The notes beneath the pieces were generated by a model. The model had not been told where the DNA came from. It did no database searches and saw only the letters and a list, made by a program, of their open reading frames with translations. From Ophiosphaerella korrae (Eukaryota; Ascomycota; Dothideomycetes; Pleosporales; Phaeosphaeriaceae): 64,000 bases of DNA. The translations under genes were made by a program, and so were the position numbers. Shown here piece by piece: positions 10,130 to 21,600 of this stretch (positions are counted from its first letter, which is position 1; every line of letters begins with the position of its first letter). The DNA lies in NCBI GenBank assembly GCA_028456385.1, contig JALNQF010000180.1, positions 24,789-88,788 on the forward strand, read 5' to 3'.

Positions 10130-11828
10130 ATGCCCATGAAAGACAAGGCTGTGCCTGAGGGTCAGCAAGTCGCAATCAGTGACAAACAACATGTTTTTAT
10201 CTCGGCAGAGGACAATATTGAGGTAGCTGAGACGGGTAGCGGGAATGGTACTCAAGCGGGGCCACAATCACTCGTCCCATTGAGAATGAAGCTCATTTCG
10301 ATTCTGTTGGTGACTGCGGTCGGATTTGGGTCCCATTGGAGCAGCGGAGTGACGGGTGCAATGAAGACCACATTGAAAAAGGTAAACGGGTGTTTTGTAC
10401 TTTACTATTAGTTGTAAGATTAACGATAGCAATGGCAGAAACTGCACATCAATAATGCGCAATATGCGGTCCTAGAGGCAAGCGAGGATTTCATGAAGAC
10501 GACACTCATCTTTGCAAGTGGTCTATTGACTGATCGAATTGGTGGTGCAAGTTAGTCAGTTTTCTTATAAAGCTGGGCGAATATTTTACTGATACGCCTT
10601 AGGTGCTATGCTTTGGGGCAACGTAATCTATAGCATTGGCGCCATCTTCATCGCTGCAGCTACCACCGTACGCTCATACCAATTCATGATCTTTGGGGTC
10701 GTCGTACAAGCATTAGGCGATATTGCCACGCAAGTCGCACAATATAAAGTGTTCAGCTCCTGGTTTGCGCCATCAAATGGCTTCGCCTCTACGCTAGGAC
10801 TGGAACTGGGCATTGGGAAGATTGGATCATTCGTTGGGAAAGCGACAGCAAATGTGATTGCCAAAAAGACAGGGGATTTTTCCTGGGTCTACTGGACGGC
10901 CGTGTTCATGAATCTATTCACCAATGTCATAACAGTAGTGTTTTGGTTCTTCACACGTTGGTGTCATAAAATGTATGCTGGCATGCAAGACCCTGCGACG
11001 GGAGAGAAGTTGACTGAAAAGAGCAAGAAGTTTGAGTTTGGGAAAATGTTGAGACTTCCTTGGACATTTTGGAGCGTTGTTGGGTTCTCGCTTTTCCAAA
11101 CAAGTACAGCACTGATTTTTTCGCAGAACGCGACTGAGATGGCAGAACAACGCTTCAAGATTACAGCGATCAAGGCAGGTTGGTACTCAGCCATGTCGCA
11201 ATATCTTGGCTTCTTCCTGGTCCCTTTGGTCGGAATGTTTGTTGACGTGCTTGGAAACCGGGTCAGCCTCATGCTCTTCTGTGGCTTAGGTATGCTGCTG
11301 TCCATGTGCCTGGCCGCATGGGGTCCAACTATCAGTGGCACGGCGGCATCGTTTGGCATCTACGCGGTAGCATCTTCATTTGGTCCTACTGTCATCATCG
11401 ACAGCATTCGGACGTCGATGAGGTACCAGGAGGTTTTTGGATCTGGCTATGCTGTCAAGATTGCCATCAACAACAGCATGAGTATCATCGTACGCATTGT
11501 CACAGGAGTCATTCAGGACGCAGATAAGAACTCGTACGATAGGGTGGTAGTTGTGTATGTCGTTCTTGCGACCGGGTCTGTACTGGTGTCGAGCATTCTA
11601 TTTGGGTACAGTTTTCGGACTGTGGATGTGGGCCAGTTGCAGTGGACGAAGGTGCAGAGACAGCGTAACGGCCAGCTGATCAATGGGCGCAAGGAGGTGG
11701 CTGAAAGCGAAGAAGGGCTTGCAAGGAATAGAAGGATGGGAATCGTGCTGTTCAGCGCATTGTTGCTCCTGATTGCTGGCGCGTGGGCGGCATATTTCTG
11801 GGGCGTGGCCACAGGCAACAACAGCTGA
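10130..11828 (+). CDS. Major facilitator superfamily transporter, three exons
   Basis: An integral membrane carrier. Exons 10130-10381, 10439-10550 and 10603-11828 join in frame (introns of 57 and 52 nt, GTAAAC/GCAG and GTTAGT/TTAG), giving 529 residues. The N-terminal 50 or so residues are polar and cytosolic. Hydrophobic spans begin at MKLISILLVTAVGFG and continue to a last helix near the C-terminus (VLFSALLLLIAGAWAAYFWG), about 12 in all. Typical MFS features are the loop after helix 2-3 (GLLTDRIGG, a motif-A-like D-R-x-G-G) and the long central loop around residues 250-280. The DFMKTTLIFASG and GDIATQVAQYKVFSSWF segments suggest the MFSD1-like branch rather than the drug or sugar branches; this is tentative and the substrate is unknown. 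A shorter start at 10136 is possible. Confidence 0.85.
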
Positions 11829-12064
11829 GGTAGGAGCATGGCCACGTGATTGGGTTGGGGGTCTCGGCTCGAGTCCCCACCACCCCACCTGGCTTATCAT
11901 CAAGATTATCGAAGCTCGTGTGCACCTTCCGTGTCGGGCGTCAGTCCTTCATGTATTGAACTAGTAAGACATGGCCGGACGTGGCCGCCGAAGACGCCGC
12001 ACTTCTCGGCCTATGTTCTAAATGAATTTCTCTTCTTCCTGCACGCGACACCACGTCCATAGCA

Positions 12065-13160
12065 ATGGCTGGCTCCACGGTCGAACAGGCAGTTGCCAAG
12101 GACGACTTGATCATTCCCGCAAGTCCATTCCCCAGCTTGCCAACATGCACACTAGAGATAGGTGCTAACTGCCGCCTGACAGCTTATTGACTTTGCCCCC
12201 TTCCTCTCTAATGACCCTGCTGCGAAGCAATCGACTGCCCAAGCCGTGCTCCAAGGTTTCCAGGGCGCAGGCTTCATCTACCTCAAGAACCACGGCATTC
12301 CTCCATCCGTTGTCTCTAATGTCTTCTCTCAGAGTGCCAAGTTCTTCACCCGCCCACAGCACCAAAAGGACGCCATGGCATGGTACTCGGCGGCCGCAAA
12401 CCGAGGATACGTGGCACAGGGCCGCGAGAAGCTCGTTGTGTTGGAAGAGACGGGCACAGAAGAGGAGCTGCGCAAAATCGTGCCAGATTTGAAGGAGAGC
12501 ATGGAGATTGGGCGCGACGATCAGCCCGAGACGCCCAACATGTGGCCAAGCGGAGACGATGACGCTGTCGTCTTCAGGAACGACATGGTGGCTTTTTTTC
12601 GGACATGTACCAACCTACATATGCACGTCATGCGCGCCATCGCCCTGGGATTGGGTATAGATGAGAAGTGGTTCGATGGCTTCACAGACGCGGGTGATAA
12701 TACCCTACGACTTCTGCACTACCCCAGCGTACCCAAGAGCATCTTCAAGCGGGATGATGGCCAACTGCAGGTCAGGGCGGGGGAACATAGCGACTACGGC
12801 TCCATCACGCTCCTCTTCCAAGATATCCGTGGTGGTCTGCAGGTTCGCTCGCCCAGGGGCACTTTTGTCGATGCAACACCTATACCAGATACCATCGTCG
12901 TCAATGCCGGCGACCTTCTAGCGCGATGGTCGAATGACACCATCAAATCAACCAAGCACCGCGTAGTTGAGCCTCCATCCCGGCCTGAGGATGCGGACAA
13001 GGACACTTATCCTGCCCGCTATTCGATAGCGTACTTTTGCAATCCAAACTACGAACGAATGATAGAAGCAATACCAGGAACCTATGAGAGCACGGGGAGA
13101 AAGTATAGTGATGTTACTAGTGGAGACTATCTGGTACAAAGGCTTACAGCAACATATTAA
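12065..13160 (+). CDS. 2-oxoglutarate/Fe(II)-dependent dioxygenase, two exons with a GC-AG intron
   Basis: An isopenicillin-N-synthase-like oxygenase that uses 2-oxoglutarate, O2 and Fe(II); the substrate is not deducible. Exon 1 is 12065-12118 and exon 2 is 12183-13160, giving 343 residues. The junction reads LIIP/LIDFAPFL, the normal N-terminal strand of the DIOX_N domain, but only if the 64-nt intron starts with GCAAGT at 12119 rather than GT. The branch site GCTAAC and acceptor CAG are canonical. The 2OG-FeII domain has the iron triad His220, Asp222 (GEHSDYGS) and His277 (TKHRV) and the 2-oxoglutarate Arg297 with Ser299 (RYS). GFQGAGFIYLKNHGIPP is the usual N-terminal signature. The closest functional analogues by layout are fungal gibberellin-oxidase-like or flavonol-synthase-like proteins of unknown role. 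Confidence 0.88.
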
Positions 13161-13671
13161 AATTGAATGAAACACATCATGTAAACTGATCGTACTGGTA
13201 GACATTTGCTGCTACTAAAATTGTAATCCAAAGAGAGTGCATGGTCCTGAAGTTATTTTTTCTCTGCCAGTCGAAACGTATTTTTTAATCTTTTTATTAT
13301 TATCCTATAACATCCCCTATCAAGAGCACTTTTTCGGTACTGCACTTTGAATATTTCATGATCGCAAAGTATGAGCAAATTCTCTCAGATAATCCCTTGT
13401 TGCAGCTCACATGTTGCCGTTGTTAGTATGCTACTAAGTATTGTCGCTGTCGCGTAGTGGGGCCAAATCGCAATATACTAAACCGCTATCGCCCAACATA
13501 CCTTCTTGGCGGTCTGGAAGGTTACATCGAGCATTGCGATCAGCATGCGGGGAAGAGCATCCTTGCTTGCCATGCCATAAAAGCACATAGGTCGGTGCGA
13601 TAGCGCACATACTACACAACAAAATTCATGTTCTTGTCTAGCTAACCTTCGAGTTGACTTCATTTGTGATT
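13161..13671. other. Intergenic, promoter side of the GH20 gene
   Basis: Non-coding, with an AT-rich stretch around 13,255-13,310. No open frame with family signatures, no RNA gene and no clear TATA box were seen. Confidence 0.45.
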
Positions 13672-15926
13672 ATGTCTATAATCCAGCAATGGGCTTTTGT
13701 TATTACTTTTGGCTTGACGGCAGCGCTTCAATCGCTACCCCCCGTACGATGGACTAACACGAGCACGACAACACCCGGCTTTTCGCTCTTGGAATCCCCA
13801 AAAACGATATATATAGACAGTAAATTTTCACAAGTTCGGGACACGAAAGGTCTTACACTGATACCACCCTCGGCGTACAACTTTGCAGCGACCTTCGTCC
13901 AAGATCTCACAGTGCTCTTCGGTGGCAACTGGTCATTAGAAGAGGTTGATGTGTTGCCCACTTCTGGTATCATCCTCGGTCCATTTAGGGGCGACCTCAG
14001 TGAGCTCACGTACGAGGATGGAATCGCGACTGAAGAAGGCTACGAGTTAGATGTTGCCAATGGTGTTGTCTATATTGGAGGCGCTGGGGCACGAGGAATG
14101 TTCTATGGCAGTCGCACGCTACTTCAGGAACTATTGCATGCAAATGGCTCCGCATTGCAATCAGGTCGTATCATGGATGCACCAGCATACGCCACACGTG
14201 GATTCATGTTAGACGCCGGACGAAAGTGGTATTCAGCAAGCATACTTAAGGAGTTGTGTTCATTCGCCTCTTTCTTCAAAATGTCTGAGTTTCATTATCA
14301 TTCCAGTGATAACTACCCTCTCAATCGAGGATATAACGAGACATGGAATGAGGTCTTTTCTCATTTCTCGCTGTATCCCGAAAACAACACGGAGCTGCGT
14401 GGCATCATTCAACGAAAAAATGAGACACTATCTCGCCGAGAATTTGAAGATTTCCAACGACACTGTGCAAATAGAGGCGTGACCGTTGTGCCCGAGATTG
14501 AAGCCCCTGGTCATGCGCTTGCAATAACGAAATGGAAGCCAGAACTTGCGTTGGCAAAGAAGGACCTACTAAATCTTAGTCATCCAGATACTGTTCCAAC
14601 AGTGAAGGCCATCTGGTCAGAGTTTCTCCCCTGGTTTCAAACTAAGGAAGTCCACATTGGTGCAGACGAGTATGATCCAGAGCTCGCAGACGATTATATT
14701 AACTTCGTGAACGAGATGGCAGAATTCATCAAATCTACAGCTGGAAAACGTATCAGGATATGGGGCACCCAGGAACCTTCAGAGACTCTCACCATCTCAA
14801 AAGATATCATTATCCAGCATTGGCAGTATGGGCAATCAGATCCCGTTCAACTTCAGAACGAGGGCTACGACCTCATCAATTCCGAAGACTGGTGGGGCTA
14901 CATGAGTTTGAAGAATGATCATAGTCCAATCTTCCCTGCGACATACCCACAGTTTTATAACGTCACACGGACTTTGAACTTTGCAAACTTAAAAGATTGG
15001 CAATGGGAGCCTTCAGTGTTTAATGCTGTGAATATAAGCCAGCAGCTTGAAACAGGGGCAAGTGGGAACAAAGGTGCGATATTAGCAGCCTGGAACGATA
15101 ATGGTCCAGAAGCGACAACGCAACTTGAGGCTTATTATGCGATGCGTCAAGGCATTCCAGTGGCAGCCGCGCGGGCATGGTCTGGAAAGCGAGGCGTCAT
15201 TATCAATGCGGATACATTAAATGAAAGTCTTGCATTCTTGGTACGTTTACGTAGAGGAGAGATGGCGTTGTCTTATTTTACACACCTACGCATTCACGAT
15301 ATTCCATTCAAGCTAATCATACGTACTAGGCCCCAAAAGCACCCGGTCAAAACCTCGACCGCAGAATCTCTACCTCACAGAATGCACCAAATATCACTCC
15401 GCTCGTGAATTGGACACGGTCTCTATCTGACTCTAGTAAAGTCCTAATTGGAAAAGGCTCATATGGTCCCCCATATACACTCACCCTGGAGATTTCGTCC
15501 CCATTCGCGCTTTGTGGACCAGATACTTCCCTCTCTTTATCTAACGTTCCAGCCAAGAATACAAGCAACAAATCAAGTACACATCTCATATTTAAGACAA
15601 CAGATAACTTCCATTACCCCTTACGCTCCGTCTCTATTACCAATGGTCACGATCCAGGCCACCCTGGTAGAATCTGGTCGAACCAGACACAATCTTCACA
15701 TATAACTGTACCTATTACGCTACCTACTACCTTGAGAATTCAAACTGATATAGTCAATGGTAGTCGGGTGTGGGTAGACGGGTTATTTGCGGGTCGATTT
15801 GAAGTATTTGTCTTCGGTGGGAGGAATCTACTTTTAAGTTGGAGCCAGATAGCACTTGTTGCACCTTTAGGTTATATTGAGGGAGGTATTAATACTTTAT
15901 TATTAGAACGTAGTATAGTAGAGTAA
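13672..15926 (+). CDS. Secreted GH20 beta-N-acetylhexosaminidase, two exons
   Basis: This enzyme removes terminal N-acetylglucosamine/galactosamine, for example from chitin oligomers, outside the cell. The ATG at 13672 opens a hydrophobic signal peptide (about residues 1-21, WAFVITFGLTAALQS). Exon 1 ends at 15240 and exon 2 is 15330-15926; the 89-nt intron starts GTACGT and ends CTAG. The total is 721 residues. Without this intron the frame runs into an unrelated tail; with it the join reads ESLAFL/APKAPGQNLDRRI. An N-terminal GH20b-type domain precedes the barrel, which starts at TRGFMLDAGRKWY, includes EFHYHSSDN and has the catalytic pair Asp332-Glu333 in HIGADEY. The HIGADE motif and RKWY signature resemble the bacterial-type branch. 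Residues from about 525 form a C-terminal beta-rich domain with several N-glycosylation sequons. The last 30 codons are noticeably AT-rich, because the gene ends at the RIP boundary. Confidence 0.87.
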
Positions 15927-16035
15927 CTCCTAGGAAGATTAAAGCATTATTAAAGATAGGAGTAGTAAGGTAGCTAGAGGAAGTAGTTTAAAGTATAAGG
16001 GGCCCAGGCACGAACGAGTGAGAACCCCGCACGTT
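15927..16035. other. Short AT-rich spacer after the GH20 gene
   Basis: About 80 bp of AT-rich DNA full of ta steps, then a return to balanced composition at ggggcccaggcacgaac. It looks like a small RIP-affected patch, or spread of RIP from the neighbouring repeats. Confidence 0.4.
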
Positions 16036-16659
16036 ATGCCGGATTCAAGTCTTGTTGAAATTTTGAGCAAGATTAGAAAGAATTTCCAAAGCTGGACGAA
16101 ACAAGTTGGCTCTACGGTTACTTCCAAATCAGAGCTTAAAAATAGGCTGAAGATGACTTCACTGCCTTGACGATTAAAGAATTTGCCGCGAGTCTTGGCA
16201 AGGATTCGTTGAATCAATTCATGATGTCCTATATCAGCTATTCGGTGAGAAGCTTACAAGGATGCTGGAAAACCAAAAGAAGAAGGACCTAGGGAAGCTA
16301 GCAAGGGAGTTGGAAAAACGTCCTGTTGGTGCTAGAGAGCTACGCCATTGCTCTTGCTGCATCATCAAGTCCCAGATAGGCTTGATACAAGTGGAGAGAT
16401 CTCATTCGAATTCCCTTTTACAGTGTTCGGTATGGAACAATGCAAGAACGGTGTGATATCATTTGGGAACTCGTCTGTCTGTGACTTTCTGATACCCGAA
16501 ACTCCAGCTGAAAAGCCTGGCTGTTCTGAAGCAGTCAACATGCCTGATGTATATGGAAAAGAGGTCGAGGACTTGTCTATCAATCCAACACCTGCAGAGA
16601 TGCCTATGGCGACTTTCCTAGATAACGAAGAGCTAATCGATTACAAGCAACCTTCATAA
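16036..16659 (+). pseudogene. Unrecognised decayed gene
   Basis: The base composition is gene-like, but no frame stays open. One frame from an ATG at 16036 reads MPDSSLVEILSKIRKNFQSW and stops near 16,170. Another reads SWQGFVESIHDVLYQLFGEK, then an amphipathic charged helix (MLENQKKKDLGKLARELEKR) to about 16,455. A third (to 16,659) gives TSGEISFEFPFTVFGMEQC and an acidic C-terminus ending EELIDYKQPS. The order suggests one protein broken by frameshifts, or an unspliced multi-exon gene; no pair of canonical splice sites joined all parts by eye. I do not recognise the family. It sits between an intact gene and a decayed transposase. Confidence 0.4.
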
Positions 16660-16743
16660 GATCAAGAACTTAAGTACGTAGCGTGGTTTACAAGCGAGTC
16701 GGCCACCCCACCAACGCTGCGCACCCATCCTATCTTGACGCGT

Positions 16744-17215
16744 AATGGCTTTACACCACGCACCTCAATTGCCTTCAAATGAAGTAGATATTCAGCTCGC
16801 TATCGCATCTATTGAAAATCAGCAAGTAGATAGCTCTAGGACTGCTGTTTTCTTATATAACGTTCCTAAATCAACGCTAAATAACTGACGCGCTGGTATC
16901 CCTACGCGACGCGATTGCTAGCCTAAACTCAAGGACGCTCAGCTAGCTAGAGGAGGAGGTAATAGTTGATTATATTCGTAACCTAGATTCTTGTAGTTTT
17001 ACCCTAACTCTAGCTACTATACGTAAGATAGCTAAAAAGCTACTTACTTAGCGTAGAGGTAGCTTTATTAGTATCTACTAGGCGCGCAACTTTATTAAGT
17101 GTATAGATAGTCTTATAACGCGTTTTAATTACTTATAAAATAGGTAGTAAGCCTTATATAAAGACCTAGCAACTATAAGTAGTTAGATTAAGTAAGTATA
17201 GCGTATAAAAGCTAA
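16744..17215 (+). pseudogene. RIP-mutated Fot1/pogo-type transposase, N-terminal part
   Basis: Tc1/mariner-pogo transposases cut and paste at TA sites. From the ATG at 16744 the frame reads QLAIASIENQQVDSS then VFLYNVPKSTLNN, the psq/CENP-B helix-turn-helix, followed by a stop in place of Arg (CGA to TGA) and another in place of Gln (CAG to TAG). After a frameshift near 16,935 it continues LEEEVIVDYIRNLDS, LATIRKIAKKLL and ARNFIKCIDSLITRFNYL, the HTH_Tnp_Tc5 domain. Homology fades near 17,215, before the DDE catalytic domain. Base composition falls steeply across the element. I could not find both terminal inverted repeats. Confidence 0.75.
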
Positions 17216-17379
17216 CGTAGTTTACAAGTAAGCTAGCTATATAAGTAAGTTAGCTACTTTACTAATACTATATACCTCTTTAAGCGTATAACTTAATAAC
17301 GTAGTAGAGTAGAGAGTATATATTTATATAATAAATTAAGTAGTAGCTTTTCTATCTTTCTTATATATATATAAGTTAT

Positions 17380-17525
17380 ACTTAGTCTCTCTATACCTAT
17401 AAAGTAGACTTTACGTAAGATAACTTAATAAAGTAGTTTTAATAATTAACTAAAAAGAGTAAATAGTAGATATAGCTATCTAAGTAAGTACTAGGTATAT
17501 ATACCTAGTAGCTTACTAAGTACTA
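17380..17525. repeat. Left part of dispersed repeat R, split by element A
   Basis: The segment around gtagttttaataattaacta matches 62,310-62,430 in the same orientation. The match resumes at about 31,214 after element A (gtagttaaatattag). Element A therefore landed in an older copy of this repeat. The repeat has no identified coding function. Confidence 0.5.
17489..17510. repeat. 22-bp perfect palindrome
   Basis: The core CTAGGTATATATACCTAG (17491-17508), with TA before and TA after, reads the same on both strands. It lies within repeat R, 15 bp before element A's insertion point, and is absent from the homologous site near 62,390. It may be the trace of a small insertion or an excision event. 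Confidence 0.5.
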
Positions 17526-17920
17526 TGTAATAGGGTTACCTATCGTTAACTACAAGTAACTACTAGGGTTATTAGTAAGTTAGAAGGTAATAGTAAAGGT
17601 TTATATATTAATTAGTAAAAACTATAAACAATAGAATAATTCTTACGATATTAATATATTGTCGTTTGTAGTTAATAATTAAATTACTAATACTAACCTA
17701 ATAATACGTATTTAGAGTAACTATAGATTATAGATTACTAATCTATTAATCTATAATTAATTCTTATCTATATACTTAATAGATTAGAGAATTATATTAC
17801 GTATTCTAATTATATATTATCTCCTAATTAAGGTTATTACTTTACTTATCCTATACTTTGTTAGCGCTTAAGTCTAAGCTAATTAGCTCTATTTTAATTT
17901 CTCTTATTATACCTATAATA
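17526..17920 (-). repeat. LTR of element A (left)
   Basis: 395 bp. It starts TGTAATAGGG and ends CTATAATA (ancestrally CTATAACA). It lacks a block of about 50 bp that is present in the right LTR near 30,960-31,010. Confidence 0.85.
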
Positions 17921-18238
17921 CTATTCCCTCTTTTTAGTAAGTTCTTATTTCTTTATCCTAGAGTAAAGGTTATTAATCTAGTTTCTTTATTAATATTAAG
18001 TTCTTTATCTTCTATCTCTATACTTACTAAGTTTACTCTTTATTATATTTAATTAGTAGACTACGTATTATACTATAGTATTATAATATTTCCTTATTCT
18101 TATTATAAATCTTCTAAGCTTTTATTAGTTTATCTTTCTTTAAAGTATAGTAAAGCTTATAAAGTATATATTTATACTAATACTTATTTATTATATAGTT
18201 TATCTAGTATATCTCTAGTAGAGTATAAGTTAAAGATA

Positions 18239-18641
18239 TATTATAATAGTAATAAAAGAAATCGAGATAGAACTAATTAGTCCTAGTTCGATTACTAATA
18301 AAGTATAAGATAAGTAAAGTAATAACTTATAAGATAATAAACTTAATTAGAAAACTAACTATAATAAAGATATAGAATAAATTTATAAATTTATAATCTT
18401 AGTAAATATAAAGTTAGAAAGTACTAAAAGAGTACTAAGTATATAGTTAGTAAGGATGCGTATTAGAATAGTATTAGTAATCTAATTTCTAACCTAGAAT
18501 ACTAACACTTAATATTATATATATAAATTAACTATTATTTATAGTTATTACTTAATTATAATATAAGCTTTTATTATTACCTTTAAATCTACTAATACTA
18601 TAATAAGCTACTTATAGTTAATAATAAGAGAGCCTATTATA
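18239..18641 (+). repeat. 5' LTR of element B
   Basis: 403 bp, starting TATTATAATAG (ancestrally TGTTATAGGTG) and ending CCTATTATA. The primer-binding region after it reads gtttactaatttagttatt. Confidence 0.88.
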
Positions 18642-21600
18642 GTTTACTAATTTAGTTATTAAAATAAGTAAAGTATAAGTAGTATATAGTCTAAGCTAAT
18701 ATAAAAGTAGAAAGTTTAACTAAGAAAAGAAGTAAAGTACTTCTAAGTAGTTATAAGTTAAAAAAAACTAACTAGGTAGTAGTTAAGATATACTTAAATA
18801 ACCTAATTACTAAGAGAAGAGATATATAATTAATAATTAATACCCTAGAGATAGAAAATAAAGAACTATAAAATTATATTAACTAAAATAAAGCTTAGAT
18901 TAAAGTAATTATAAAAGGATAGAATATAATAGAATAAATTACGTAGAGACTTAAAATAAGTATAATAAAGAAGCTACCTAAAATACTTATACTTAAAAAG
19001 TTTAATAAAATAAGAGAGAAATTAAAACCTTTTATAGTATTAATATAACTTTAGATTAATTTATAAGTACTATACTTTAATACTAAAGAGAAAAAGATAA
19101 TATATATTAGAATATATCTTAAAGAAGATATAATAAAATAGTTTAAACCTTACTAGATATATTATATAATATATACTCTAAGAATATAAAAAGATAAATT
19201 AAAAGCTATTTTTAGAAGTTATAAATACTTTATAAAATAAATAAAAGTAGTATTTAAGAATATAGATAATACCTAATAAGCTAAAAAAAAGCTTAAGAAG
19301 CTTATATAATATAAAAGTATTCTTAAATATATATTATAGTTTAAATAACTATTATAGAATATAGAATAAAATAAACTATTTTTAATATTATAATTTAAAT
19401 AAAAACTAAACTTAATAATCTAATATAAAATAATTTATATAAAAAAACTAAAAATACTAAAAGCTTTAAAATACTAGGTAATATAAATTAATAATATTTT
19501 TTAAGAATAGAAAAAGAATAAGTATAGAGGGCTAACTTAGAATTATAATAAAAGAAACTCTATAATCTTTAATACTAATAAAGATAAAATAAAAAATAAA
19601 AATAAAAACTTTATATACTTTAATTATAGTAAGAATAGCTACTATATAAAAAATTACTAGTTTAAAAAGAAAAAAGATAAAGTATACTATAAATATAAGA
19701 AACTAAAATACTTTATAAAAGATTATAGAAATAAAGATTTTAGAAAAAAAGCCTAGACTTTTTATTATAATAATAACTACTATATATATCTTTCTAGTAA
19801 GTAAAGAGTAAGATAGTTTTTATAAAAGAATAAAGTAGTAGTAATAAAAGAAAGTAAAATAAAAGTATAGCTAGAAAAGATAGCTTATATAATAGACTTA
19901 CTAATAAAAGAATTAGAAAAAGAAGAGCTTTAAACTTTATTAATCTAAGCTAAAATACTAGTACTAGATAAAGAAACTACTATAGTTTTCTCTAAAAGAC
20001 TAAAAAAAAATAAAAAATAAACTAATATAAAAAGTATAAAGTATACTTAGTTAAATATATATAGTTATAATAGCTATATAATAATAAATATAGTAGAATA
20101 AAATAAAGAATAGAAGTTAATTTAAAAATACTTACTAGTTATAAGTATAGAAAAAGTATATAAAGACTAAAAAGAATATAATTTTAAAAAGAAAAAGTTT
20201 ATAATATTCTAGAAATAAATAGAGTAATATATAGTTATAGTAAGAAAAATACTTATATAAAGAGAATAGTAATACTTTATAAAAAAAAATAATAGATTAA
20301 TAAAGCTTATATACTACGTATACTTATAGTATACTATATTTTAGTAATAATAAGACTTAGTATAGATAAATACTAAATAAGAGATAATAAAAAAATAGAT
20401 CTAGAATATTTAGTATATAATAAGATATTATAAGTATTATACCTAAATATAAACTACTACTTATATAAAGAACTAAAAGTATAAAACTATATATAGCTAA
20501 TATAAAATAAAAGATATAACTATATAAAAGTAATTTTAAAGAAAGAAATCTAAAGTTAGAAAAAAATTAGAATACTTAATAAAGAATATATATTATTTAA
20601 GCTAAAACTAAAACTATCTAAAGAATATATTTTAAAAAAAGCTATAGTATAAGTATATATATAATAAATATCTAAAATATAAAAACTATAAATATAAAGT
20701 AAAGTAATAACCTTAGAAGAATAAATAATTTAAAAAATAACCTAAGTATAAAAAGTTAGAAAGTATAATAAGCTTATATATTATAAAATAAAGTACTTTC
20801 TAAAATAAAAAAGTATAAGTTATAATTATTAGTAGAGTTATAAAGAACTTTATATTAAAGAAGTTTATAAAAAAATAAAGAATATACTATATAATATAGA
20901 GATACTCTTAATAACTAAGTATAATTAAAGAAAAACTATTCTAAGAACCTATTAGGTTTAAAATAGTCTTCTCTATACTAAAGCTAAAAGGTTTAGAAAT
21001 TAAGAATATAGTTATAGATAACTAACCTAAAGATTAATTAGAAAATATAAAAAATTAGCTACTCTAAGAAAAAAATATTAAAAGCTAATATAAGTATATA
21101 TAAAAGAGAGTTCTAGAAGAATATAAGAAGTAAGAGAAATAACTTATAAAACTAAATAATTACTTTCTAGAATACTAGCTATAAGACTTAGTAATAGATT
21201 TTAAAAAAAAAAAAAGTATAAGATAGAGCCTAGTTTATTAAATAACTAAAGAAGAATTAAAAATTAAATAAGTATTTATTAAAAATATAATAAAAAAAAG
21301 ATAAAAATAAAAATTCTAATCCTTAGTAGTATATAAACTTATCTTTATAGATAAAATATATATATATATATATATTAATAACTTTATATAAACTTTAAAA
21401 AGACTAACGTAATTATAAATAAGAACTAGTATCTCTTACTCTATATAAATAAAATATAAAATAAGCTATAAAAATCTTAAATCTTTATAAAGCTAGATAT
21501 CTAAAATACTTACTATTAAATTAAGATTAAGAAAAGTAATAAATAGAAAATAGAATTTAGAATATAGTATAAACTATTTAAATATATAGTTATACTCTTT

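Noticed and set aside
11850..11890. tRNA-like B-box (ggctcgagtcc)
   Set aside because: No A-box at the right distance and no acceptor stem could be formed.
12123..12182. GT donor for the dioxygenase intron
   Set aside because: It gives the wrong phase and an immediate stop; the GC donor four bases earlier restores the domain.
15241..15329. Frameshift making the GH20 gene a pseudogene
   Set aside because: Canonical GTACGT...CTAG splice sites restore a family-like junction in frame, so an intron explains it better.
17858..18052. 64-codon plus-strand open frame
   Set aside because: It overlaps the end of A's LTR and the polypurine tract; low-complexity Leu/Ile/Ser translation from AT-rich DNA.
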